Below, piece by piece: positions 45,345 to 52,745 of a stretch of 64,000 bases of DNA. The stretch spans positions 4,480-68,479 of the forward strand of contig JBFXFK010000003.1 in assembly GCA_050179135.1 (NCBI GenBank), read 5' to 3'. The notes below the pieces were generated by a model. That model was not told the DNA's origin, made no database searches, and was given only the letters and a program-made list of their open reading frames with translations. This DNA comes from UBA4064 sp050179135. GTDB taxonomy: Bacteria > Desulfobacterota > Desulfobacteria > Desulfobacterales > Desulfatirhabdiaceae. The position numbers were made by a program, and so were the translations under genes. Every line of letters starts with the position of its first letter. Position 1 is the first letter of the stretch.

Positions 45345-46793
45345 ATGAAAACAAAATCGACACCTGTTAGTGTTTTCCTTTTATTGATGTTGGTAACGAT
45401 CAGTTGGGCAATCCCGGTGCCGGATACCGGTCAGACAACATGCTTTGATGATATCGGAAACATGATCTCATGTCCAACCGAAGGCCAGGATTTTTATGGC
45501 CAGGACGCCAATCTGGTCATCAACCCGCCATCCTATACCAAACTGGATATTGATGGAAATCCCCTGCCCACAACATCCGAGTCCTGGAGCATGGTCAAAG
45601 ACAATGTCACGGGTCTGGTCTGGGAAGTCAAAACCAACCGGGATGATGTTTCAAATTATAATGATCCCCATGATGCAGACAACACGTACACCTGGTATGA
45701 CAGCAACCCGGTTACCAATGGCGGCAATGCCGGAACGCCCGGGGACGGCACAGACACCGAAGATTTTATCCGCGCACTGAATGATTCCAGTTATGGGGGA
45801 TATTCGGACTGGCGGCTGCCGACAGACACGGAGCTGGCCGATATCGTTGACTACAGCATCCCCTACCCGGGCCCGGCCATCGATACCCGATATTTTCCCA
45901 ATACGGCAGCGTCTTGGTACTGGACCGCTGCCACCCTGGACCAATGGACCGAAAACGCATGGCTGGTTCATTTTGACTACAGTTATGTCCATGCCTACCT
46001 CAAGTCCAATAGTCTGTATGTCCGGGCCGTTCGAGGCGGACAGGGCGCCGAAGCGACGTATCGGGACAACGGCGATGGCACAGTCACCGATACCAAAACC
46101 GGCCTGACCTGGCAGCAGACCGCTGTTTCCGGCAAAACATGGGCCGAAGCACTGACCTATTGCGAGAATTTGACCCTTGGCGGTCAAACAGACTGGCGCC
46201 TGCCTGGCATCAAGGAATTACGAAGCCTGATTGATACCAGCCGACATGACCCGGCAATCAATTCCACTCACTTCCCGGATGCCGCGGCGTCCTGGTATTG
46301 GTCCGGCACCACCTGCGCCTCTCATCCCCAGGATGCATGGGTTGTCAATTTCTATTTCGGGGATGTGGATGGTTTTGTCAAAACAGACGGCATTTTTGTC
46401 AGAGCGGTTCGGGGCGGGCAGGTCGGATCAGACCCCGGCATGGTTCAGACATCTCTCCAGGCTGATCAGGTTGCGGATCTGGTGATCAATTCCACCAACC
46501 GTCATGGTGATTCACCGGTTTATGAATGGCTCCTTTTCACTGCCACAGTTGCCGGCCAACCGGTTCCGGTGTATCTGATTTCCGATATCGGCATTTTTGA
46601 GCTGAATCTGGTTCTGCCAGATCTGTATGAATACACATTTACCTGTGATGCGGACGATGTGACACTCATTGCCAGAATGCCCCTGTCTGATCTGGGGTTG
46701 ACCAGTGGAGACATGTTCACGTATGCTTATGCGTATGAAAATCCCGATGGCGGTATCATCATTGACAACGTGGTTTTCATAACAGTCCAATAA
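45345..46793 (+). CDS. Secreted protein with two Lcl/DUF1566 domains
   Basis: The 482-residue protein has a signal peptide (cleavage about 22-23) and then two copies of the DUF1566/Lcl C-terminal domain (about 75-230 and 235-355). Each has 'DWRLPT/G..EL', 'ASWYW(T/S)', and ends in 'YVRAVRGGQ' / 'FVRAVRGGQ'. A third, unrelated beta-rich domain fills the C-terminus (365-482). Lcl-type domains mediate attachment in Legionella and are common in secreted proteins of deltaproteobacteria. It has a good SD (cacggaga) and is monocistronic between the dsr terminator and the broken MNT-HEPN gene. Adhesin-like role is inferred. Confidence 0.8.
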   Translation: MKTKSTPVSVFLLLMLVTISWAIPVPDTGQTTCFDDIGNMISCPTEGQDFYGQDANLVINPPSYTKLDIDGNPLPTTSESWSMVKDNVTGLVWEVKTNRDDVSNYNDPHDADNTYTWYDSNPVTNGGNAGTPGDGTDTEDFIRALNDSSYGGYSDWRLPTDTELADIVDYSIPYPGPAIDTRYFPNTAASWYWTAATLDQWTENAWLVHFDYSYVHAYLKSNSLYVRAVRGGQGAEATYRDNGDGTVTDTKTGLTWQQTAVSGKTWAEALTYCENLTLGGQTDWRLPGIKELRSLIDTSRHDPAINSTHFPDAAASWYWSGTTCASHPQDAWVVNFYFGDVDGFVKTDGIFVRAVRGGQVGSDPGMVQTSLQADQVADLVINSTNRHGDSPVYEWLLFTATVAGQPVPVYLISDIGIFELNLVLPDLYEYTFTCDADDVTLIARMPLSDLGLTSGDMFTYAYAYENPDGGIIIDNVVFITVQ

Positions 46794-46801
46794 TCACAAT
46801 A

Positions 46802-47481
46802 ATGAAAATGAAAAACAGACAACATGGTACATGCACATCAGGTTCAGAAAGCCGTAACGCCATTGTCGGAGCGATCCACCCGATATCCATCGTACTTTTT
46901 GGGTCGGTTGCCGTAAACGATGCCGGCAATGACCTGGATATGATGATTGTGATGGATGAAAATTACGGGTCTGTTCCGGAAACCCAAATGGCGGTACATC
47001 GATGTCTGGCATCGTGTTACAGGCAATTTGCCGTTGATCCTTTTGTCGTTACCTGCGATGCATTGAGTCGGGTATCTTCACAAAAAAGCCCGTTTTTGAG
47101 AACCATTGTCAGGGAAGGGAGGCTCGTGTATATGAAGGATGCCGATCGGGAATGGATGCGTCAGGCGCAGGAAGAGCTGGATACGGCAGATTATCTTTTC
47201 AGGGGAAAGTATTACAAAGGCTGCTGAAAAAGGGATGGGAACTGGAAAAAACGCACAGTATCACCCGCCTGGTTGCCTTGAGCCGGGAATTCCGGATCCG
47301 GATCGGCTTGACGGATGAAGACATCGTTTTCATGGACAGTATCTGCAGGGGACGTTATCCGGCGGAAGAAGGATTGCTTCCCTTCCGGGAGCAATCTGCC
47401 CTGGATGCGGAAAAGGCAATTCATATTGCCGGAAAAATCGTCAAATCCCCAAAAGGCCAAAAACTGAACCCGAATGCATGA
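46802..47481 (+). pseudogene. Broken MNT-HEPN fusion gene (nucleotidyltransferase plus HEPN)
   Basis: The first part (46802-47227) encodes a minimal nucleotidyltransferase: 'SIVLFGSVAVNDAGNDLDMMIV' has the GSx10-11DxD core, then the start of a HEPN domain ('WMRQAQEELDTADYLFRGKYYKGC') and a premature TGA. From about 47225 the next frame continues a HEPN domain ('LKKGWELEKTHSITRLVALSR', 'EKAIHIAGKIV'), so roughly 15-20 residues of the HEPN helix ('...CFHAQQAVEKALKA...' in relatives) are missing and the frame is lost. This looks like a small deletion. MNT-HEPN pairs are type VII toxin-antitoxin systems; the fused version here is inactive unless the two parts are made separately. Confidence 0.65.
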
Positions 47482-47515
47482 CAGCATATTCGGGTTCATC
47501 ATCTCGATTTTTTTC
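47464..47515 (+). terminator. Possible terminator after the MNT-HEPN remnant
   Basis: 'tgaacccgaat' pairs with 'attcgggttca' around a short loop, followed 10 nt later by a seven-T tract. The distance to the T-run makes it uncertain. Confidence 0.4.
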
Positions 47516-47539
47516 ATTTAATTGTTTTCTGTAGCCCGG

Positions 47540-47821
47540 TCAATTCATTTGGTCCTTTATCTCCAGGTCCAGGAATGTCATCTGACGGGGCTGGCTGGCC
47601 TCGGCAAGCTCTGTCAGCCCGATCGGGCGATTCAACCAGTATTTCAATTGTTTCCGCCCAATCGTCCGCTGTTTTCTGATCCATCCCAGCCGGGTATAAA
47701 ATGGATTTTTACAGACGGCCTCACCCGCATACCAGACCCGGTGTCGAATCAGCTCATCCACAGGACACAGCGGTGCTGAGCAGCGTTCAAAATGCCTGCA
47801 TCTATCCATCCGATTTTCCAC
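47540..47821 (-). CDS. Small cysteine-rich protein of unknown function
   Basis: The 93-residue protein carries 'CRHFERCSAPLCPVD' (Cys9, Cys15, Cys20) and a fourth Cys in 'EAVCKNPF', then a basic, aromatic stretch 'WIRKQRTIGRKQL'. The pattern suggests a small metal-binding or Fe-S site. I recall similar short proteins in deltaproteobacteria but no function. The strand is opposite to both neighbours. Codon use and the compact motif argue for a real gene, but no strong SD is seen. Confidence 0.5.
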   Translation of the reverse strand: MENRMDRCRHFERCSAPLCPVDELIRHRVWYAGEAVCKNPFYTRLGWIRKQRTIGRKQLKYWLNRPIGLTELAEASQPRQMTFLDLEIKDQMN

Positions 47822-47910
47822 CTTATTATTTCAAATCAAAATATGTTGTAACCAAAAGACATGAATTGGCTCTTTAATCATGGAGACAATTTTTCCAAGT
47901 TGTCGCTTTC

Positions 47911-47997
47911 CAGATAATGATTTTGGGTGCGTTATCGGTCGGGGATGGCCTAAAATGGCCTATCCCCTCCCTGCTGCCTTCCCAAAATCATTATCTG
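47911..47997. repeat. Palindromic MITE-like element, copy A
   Basis: The ends are a perfect 17-bp inverted repeat (cagataatgattttggg / its complement at 47981-47997), with an internal hairpin GGGGATGGCC / GGCCTATCCCC. The same sequence in the opposite orientation occurs at 60896-61000 and a degraded copy at 19311-19415. Confidence 0.85.
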
Positions 47998-48064
47998 AAA
48001 AGCTATATGAACGAGTTGATGTGTCGAGTCAATTTTTTTCCAATCGTGATAATCCGGAGCCTTT

Positions 48065-49042
48065 ATGAAAAATCTCACCAGAAGACAATTTCTGAAAACC
48101 GGCGCCATATCCGCAGCCGTTGCGGCAGCAGCTCCAATTCCAGAGATTCATGCATCCCAATCCCGAATTGACAACCACCTGGCAACCCTGATCGATATAT
48201 CCCGATGCATTGGATGCGAGGCATGTGTGGATGCCTGTCAGGAAAGCAACCGGGACAAATTTCCCAAACCGGTGAAGCCTTTTCCCGCGATGCTGCCATC
48301 CCGGGTCCCGGTGGAAGACTGGTCCGATAAACAGGATGTGCGGGATCGCCTGACGCCATACAACTGGCTGTTCATCCAGCATGCCGTTGTTCGGAAGGAC
48401 GGCCAGGAAATGGAACTGACCATCCCCCGACGCTGCATGCACTGTGTCAATCCGCCCTGTGTCAAGTTGTGCCCCTGGGGTTCTGCGGTTCAATATCCAA
48501 ACGGCATCTCCCAAATCGATCCGGAATTGTGCCTGGGCGGCGCCAAATGCAAGTCCGTCTGCCCCTGGAAAATCCCCCAAAGGCAGACCGGGGCAGGCCT
48601 GTATCTGGATATTCTGCCGTCTCTGGCTGGAAACGGCCTGATGAACAAATGTGACCGCTGTTATAACCGGATTGCGGATGGCAAACTTCCGGCATGTATC
48701 GAGGCCTGTCCGGAGCAGGTGCAGACCATCGGCCCCCGATCCGATATCATTCGTCAGGCCCATGAACTGGCCGATTCCATGAACGGATACATTTATGGAG
48801 AGACCGAAAACGGCGGCACCAACAGCATTTATGTATCCCCGGTTCCATTCGAGGAGCTGAACCGTTCCATTGATAAAAAAACAGGTCAGGGGCGTCCCCA
48901 TCTCAAACCCGTTACAGACCAGATGGATCAGGCCAACAATCTGGCAGCGGCATTTTTGATTGCGCCCATTGCCGGTATTGCATCTGCCATTGGACGTTTC
49001 TATAAACTGGCCAAAAAACAATCACACGGAGAGATATCATGA
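48065..49042 (+). CDS. Tat-exported 4Fe-4S ferredoxin subunit of a membrane oxidoreductase
   Basis: The 325-residue protein has a twin-arginine signal ('TRRQFLKTGAISAAVAAAA') and four Cys groups ('CIGCEACVDACQE', 'CMHCVNPPCVKLCPWG', 'CLGGAKCKSVCPW', 'CDRCYNRIADGKLPACIEACP'), then a C-terminal hydrophobic helix (about 292-312) for membrane anchoring. The layout matches FdnH/HybA/HmcB-type subunits of formate dehydrogenase or hydrogenase complexes. It overlaps the next gene by ATGA. No molybdopterin or NiFe catalytic gene is near, so the partner enzyme is unknown. Confidence 0.9.
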   Translation: MKNLTRRQFLKTGAISAAVAAAAPIPEIHASQSRIDNHLATLIDISRCIGCEACVDACQESNRDKFPKPVKPFPAMLPSRVPVEDWSDKQDVRDRLTPYNWLFIQHAVVRKDGQEMELTIPRRCMHCVNPPCVKLCPWGSAVQYPNGISQIDPELCLGGAKCKSVCPWKIPQRQTGAGLYLDILPSLAGNGLMNKCDRCYNRIADGKLPACIEACPEQVQTIGPRSDIIRQAHELADSMNGYIYGETENGGTNSIYVSPVPFEELNRSIDKKTGQGRPHLKPVTDQMDQANNLAAAFLIAPIAGIASAIGRFYKLAKKQSHGEIS

Positions 49043-49509
49043 TCCCTTCCGGCATGCCGGATTCCGGCAAAAGTGCACATTGGACGTATCGGATTGTTCT
49101 GTTTTTTCTGGCATTGACCGGGTTTGCCCAAATGCCGATTTTCAAACGCTACTATATTGCCGACATCCCTGGATTGGGCTGGCTGGATCAGTTTTATGTG
49201 ACACATTTTATGCATTATCTGGCGGCTGTTTTTCTTATCGGCCTTGTGTGTTATCATATGACCGCTTATATTCTCTTGTATCGGAAACAGTTTCGAATCA
49301 CCACTGCGGGCTATGTTCGCGGATTCGTCCTGGCCGGACTGTTGGTGACCGGAATTCTGATGATGATAAAAAATTTTCCGGGCTACGGCTATCCGCCGGC
49401 ACTGATCATAACACTGGATGTGGCTCACATTGTTTTTACGGTCACGTTTCTGGCTGCATCCACTTGGGCCCTGGCCGGCAAACAAAAATGGCTTGTAAAA
49501 GTTTCCTGA
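49039..49509 (+). CDS. Cytochrome b-type membrane subunit (FdnI/HyaC-like, short)
   Basis: The 156-residue protein has four transmembrane helices (about 17-35, 57-77, 92-110, 122-145) with His residues in helices 2 and 4 ('FMHYLAAVFLIGLVCYHM', 'LDVAHIVF') suitable for heme b. It resembles the gamma subunit of formate dehydrogenase or hydrogenase cytochrome b but is shorter than FdnI (217). Translation is coupled to the ferredoxin gene through ATGA (49039-49042). It probably passes electrons between quinone and the exported ferredoxin. Confidence 0.8.
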   Translation: MIPSGMPDSGKSAHWTYRIVLFFLALTGFAQMPIFKRYYIADIPGLGWLDQFYVTHFMHYLAAVFLIGLVCYHMTAYILLYRKQFRITTAGYVRGFVLAGLLVTGILMMIKNFPGYGYPPALIITLDVAHIVFTVTFLAASTWALAGKQKWLVKVS

Positions 49510-49540
49510 ACCGGCTTAACATACAAGGAGGTACAAACAC

Positions 49541-49630
49541 ATGAAAGAAATTATCATTATGCTGGCAGTCGTTGGTGTCTGGTTTCTGCTTCAGGCCTAT
49601 ATTCTGCCCAAACTGGGGATTTCCACCTGA
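49541..49630 (+). CDS. 29-residue single-helix membrane peptide
   Basis: A tiny frame has an excellent Shine-Dalgarno (aaggaggt, 49525-49532, 8 nt from ATG). The product is one hydrophobic helix ('IIIMLAVVGVWFLLQAYILP') with a short polar C-terminus ending Lys-Leu-Gly-Ile-Ser-Thr. It follows the cytochrome b gene by 31 nt in the same direction and probably stabilises that complex, as small accessory subunits do in other membrane oxidoreductases. The strong SD and position are the evidence; function is inferred. Confidence 0.65.
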   Translation: MKEIIIMLAVVGVWFLLQAYILPKLGIST

Positions 49631-49667
49631 CTGAAAAATTCCTGTCAGGTGACAGAAAAAAAACAGC

Positions 49668-50318
49668 ATGTCGATTTCCCAAAATCCACGGACTCCAAAT
49701 GATGATGACACGGAACTGATCATCCAGATCAATTCCGGAAGGACAGACCTGTTTCCGGAACTGGTTCGGCGGTATGAGCAAAAGCTGTATAATTTTGGAA
49801 TTCGAATGTGCCGGGACGTCCAGGATGCCGAGGACATGGTTCAGGATACCTTTCTGAACGTGTTCCGGTATCTGAAGGACTTCCGGTTTGAAAGCCGCTT
49901 CAAAAACTGGCTGTACCGGGTAGCCACCCGAACCTGTCTGAAAAAGAAACGAAAATCCCTGTATGCGCCTGAAGAAGAATTGTCCCTGGATGATTTTTTG
50001 CCCGGGGAAGAGGCGGCCATTCCTGCCCGCGTTCCGGACTGGGCCGCGGCCCCTCTGGATCAGTTGCTCAATGAAGAACTGGGCAACCGCCTGAGACAGG
50101 CGGTTTATGAACTGCCGGAATCATACCGGCTGGTTCTGGTGCTTCGGGACATGGAAGGATTCAGCACATCGGAAACCGCCCGGATACTGAATTTGTCCGA
50201 ATCCAATATCAAGGTCAGGCTCCATCGGGCCAGGCTGTTTGTCCGGCAAAAACTGACGGATTATTTCGATCATGAGCCATACACCCCATCATCCCCATCA
50301 TTGTCTTGCCCAGTTTGA
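49668..50318 (+). CDS. ECF-type RNA polymerase sigma factor
   Basis: The 216-residue sigma factor has region 2 ('LYNFGIRMCRDVQDAEDMVQDTFLNVFRYL', 'KNWLYRVATRTCLKKKRK') and region 4 ('LPESYRLVLVLRDMEGFSTSETARILNLSESNIKVRLHRAR'), with no region 3 and an acidic linker. RpoE-like sigma factors redirect polymerase to stress promoters when released from an anti-sigma. The anti-sigma gene overlaps its 3' end by 47 nt, so they are made together. Confidence 0.95.
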   Translation: MSISQNPRTPNDDDTELIIQINSGRTDLFPELVRRYEQKLYNFGIRMCRDVQDAEDMVQDTFLNVFRYLKDFRFESRFKNWLYRVATRTCLKKKRKSLYAPEEELSLDDFLPGEEAAIPARVPDWAAAPLDQLLNEELGNRLRQAVYELPESYRLVLVLRDMEGFSTSETARILNLSESNIKVRLHRARLFVRQKLTDYFDHEPYTPSSPSLSCPV

Positions 50319-50538
50319 AAAACTGTCCGAATATCTGGACCGGGATCTGGATGAGCTGACCTGCCAGGATATCGAACGACATGCCAAAGACTGTATTGCC
50401 TGTCGTGTCTGCCTGGAAACTCTCAAACAGACGGTTATGCTGTGCCACAGCATCAACCATGATGAAAAGCCGGTTCCGCCGGATTTTGCAATTCGCCTGA
50501 AAGAAACAATTAAAGCATTGTGCCGGGATACAGGGTAG
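50272..50538 (+). CDS. Zinc-finger anti-sigma factor (soluble, zf-HC2 type)
   Basis: The 88-residue protein carries the anti-sigma zinc-binding signature H37-x3-C41-x2-C44 ('IERHAKDCIACRVC') after the helical 'LSEYLDRDLDELTCQDIE' segment. There is no transmembrane helix, so it should act in the cytoplasm, possibly sensing redox through its cysteines (ZAS family). It starts inside the sigma gene. Confidence 0.85.
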   Translation: MSHTPHHPHHCLAQFEKLSEYLDRDLDELTCQDIERHAKDCIACRVCLETLKQTVMLCHSINHDEKPVPPDFAIRLKETIKALCRDTG

Positions 50539-50597
50539 GGGGCGGATCATCCGCAATATCGAAAGAAAATATAAAAAACACAAATCAGGAGATGATC

Positions 50598-51245
50598 ATG
50601 AAAACGATACAAAGTGTCACACGCATGTTGATCCTGATTGTGCTGATGGGGACAGGTATTGCCAATGCCCATGTACCCTACATTGAAAAATTGGATTATT
50701 CCGGATCCCGGCCGTTTATCGTCAGAAACACCATCGAACAGTCCATTGCCCTGTATGCCTGGCTGGAAACCGACGGGGTCAACCCTTCAACCGATGTGGA
50801 TGTGGCGCGCTTTGAAATTGAGGGCCCGGTCCGTTTTTTTGGTGAACTGATTGTACCGGTATGTGTTTCGACAATCGATTTTGCCCCCTGGTTTTTGCTG
50901 GCCGGTCCGGGACTGCCTCTACCGGATGTCCTGCTGCCCTTCGAACTCCCGGATGGCTATGGCGCCATGGTCATGCCCAATGTGACTCCGGGCGAGGCCC
51001 GGGAAACCTTTTATGAGCCATTTGGTGGAAAATCCTATTACAGCGGCCCGGTTCTGGATATCGAACTGGAAATTCCGGGTGTGTATTATGTGTATTACTG
51101 GGATCCGTATCAGGTCGGCGGCGATTATGTGGGCGTTCTGGGACGGGAAGAAATCTGGAACCCCAAAGATATTGCCAGGGGACTGTACTATACCCCCTAC
51201 ATTCGGAATGACAGGGAACTGCATGGGGAGTGTGTGGCGCCCTGA
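50598..51245 (+). CDS. Secreted protein of unknown function downstream of the sigma/anti-sigma pair
   Basis: The 215-residue protein has a signal peptide ('MKTIQSVTRMLILIVLMGTGIANA', cleavage before HVPYIE) and a beta-rich, aromatic body ('GSRPFIVRNTIEQSIALYAWLE', 'GVYYVYYWDPYQVGGDYVGVLG'). I do not recognise the family. ATG 50598 is chosen for the SD aggag at 6 nt. The gene follows the anti-sigma gene by 59 nt and may be a target of, or cotranscribed with, the ECF system. The last nine bases leave a 4-nt gap to the convergent glpK. Confidence 0.65.
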   Translation: MKTIQSVTRMLILIVLMGTGIANAHVPYIEKLDYSGSRPFIVRNTIEQSIALYAWLETDGVNPSTDVDVARFEIEGPVRFFGELIVPVCVSTIDFAPWFLLAGPGLPLPDVLLPFELPDGYGAMVMPNVTPGEARETFYEPFGGKSYYSGPVLDIELEIPGVYYVYYWDPYQVGGDYVGVLGREEIWNPKDIARGLYYTPYIRNDRELHGECVAP

Positions 51246-51249
51246 CACA

Positions 51250-52743
51250 TTATTCCGTCTCCCCCATCCAGTTCATGGTTCGCAACACCGCTTTCTGCCA
51301 GAATGCATACAGATTCTGACGCCTTTCCGGGTTCATCTGCGGACGGAAGGTCTGATCGATTTTTCGAAGTCCCGTTATCTGTTCCCGTTTCCACAGCCCC
51401 ACCGCTATTCCGGCCAGACAGGCCGCACCCAGCGCCGATGATTCGATCACCTGCGGGCGTTCGACAACCACATTCAAAATATCCGCCTGAAACTGCATCA
51501 GCACGTTATTCATGCAGGCGCCGCCATCTACCTGCAGGGTGCTGAGGCAGATTCCGGAATCTTTCTGCATGGCATCCAGTACATCCCGGGTCTGAAAGGC
51601 CAGTGACTCCAGCGTGGCCTTGACCAGATCCTCCCTTCCGGTATCCCGTGTCAGTCCGAAAATGGCGCCTCTGGCATACATGTCCCAATAAGGTGCGCCC
51701 AAGCCGACAAATGCCGGGACCACAAACACGCCATCCCGGTTTTCGGCCTCTCTGGCCAGACTTTCGGATTCCGGTGCGGACCCGATGATTTTCAACCCGT
51801 CCCGCAGCCATTGAATGGCGGCCCCGGCGATGAACACACTGCCTTCCAGGGCATAGCTGATATGGCCATCGATTCCCCAGGCAATGGTGGTCAACAGTCC
51901 GGACTGGCTGACGCACAAATTGTCTCCGGTGTTCATCAGCAAAAAACATCCGGTGCCATAGGTGTTTTTGGCCATGCCGGCTCCCAGACAGGCCTGCCCG
52001 AACAGGGCTGCCTGCTGATCCCCGGCCACACCGGTGATGGGAATTTGGGCACCCCCGACCGTCACGCAGCCATAATACCCCGATGAATCCTGAACCGCAG
52101 GCAGCATCGAAACCGGAATATCCATGGCCTTCAAAAGCGTTTCATCCCATTGCCGCGTGTGAATGTTGTACAGCAGGGTTCGGGAGGCATTTGAATAATC
52201 CGTGGCATGAACCCTTTTGCCGGTCAGCATCCAGATCAGCCAGGTATCGACCGTTCCAAACAGCAGTTCCCCTTTTTCCGCTTTTTGTCGGGCCCCGGGC
52301 ACCGTATCCAGTATCCACTGGATTTTGGGGCCAGAAAAATACGCGTCGATGACCAGGCCGGTGGTGTTTCGCACATGATCGACAAGGCCCCGGGCTTTCA
52401 GGGATTCACAGATGGCGGCGGTTCGTCTGTCCTGCCAGACAATGGCGTTGCAGACCGGTATTCCGGTGGATTTATCCCAGACAATCGTGGTTTCCCGCTG
52501 GTTGGATATGCCGATGGCCGCAATTTCGGCGGGTGAAATCCGGTGCGTATGAACAATCTGTTCAAATACGGCCCACTGGGTATTCCAGATTTCCAGGGGA
52601 TCATGCTCCACCCATCCGGGCCGGGGAAAATGCTGGGTGAATTCCTTCTGGGCAATGCCAAGAATATCACCCTGACGGTTGAAGAGAACCGCGCGGGAAC
52701 TGGTGGTTCCCTGGTCCAGCGCAATGATGTATGACGGTGTCAT
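51250..52743 (-). CDS. glpK: Glycerol kinase
   Basis: The 497-residue FGGY kinase opens with 'MTPSYIIALDQGTTSSRAVLFN', and has 'QDRRTAAICESLKARG', 'VHATDYSNASRTLLYNIH', 'GVAGDQQAALFGQACLGAGMAKNTYGTGCF' and 'FVPAFVGLGAPYWD' type motifs, all typical of GlpK, which phosphorylates glycerol to glycerol-3-phosphate. ATG 52743 (SD aaaggag) is preferred over a longer frame. It starts 3 nt after the MFS exporter's stop on the same strand. No glpF or glpD is next to it. Confidence 0.95.
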   Translation of the reverse strand: MTPSYIIALDQGTTSSRAVLFNRQGDILGIAQKEFTQHFPRPGWVEHDPLEIWNTQWAVFEQIVHTHRISPAEIAAIGISNQRETTIVWDKSTGIPVCNAIVWQDRRTAAICESLKARGLVDHVRNTTGLVIDAYFSGPKIQWILDTVPGARQKAEKGELLFGTVDTWLIWMLTGKRVHATDYSNASRTLLYNIHTRQWDETLLKAMDIPVSMLPAVQDSSGYYGCVTVGGAQIPITGVAGDQQAALFGQACLGAGMAKNTYGTGCFLLMNTGDNLCVSQSGLLTTIAWGIDGHISYALEGSVFIAGAAIQWLRDGLKIIGSAPESESLAREAENRDGVFVVPAFVGLGAPYWDMYARGAIFGLTRDTGREDLVKATLESLAFQTRDVLDAMQKDSGICLSTLQVDGGACMNNVLMQFQADILNVVVERPQVIESSALGAACLAGIAVGLWKREQITGLRKIDQTFRPQMNPERRQNLYAFWQKAVLRTMNWMGETE

Positions 52744-52745
52744 TG

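Noticed and set aside
45345..46793. DUF1566 protein as target of a diversity-generating retroelement
   Set aside because: No reverse transcriptase, template repeat or accessory protein is present in the window.
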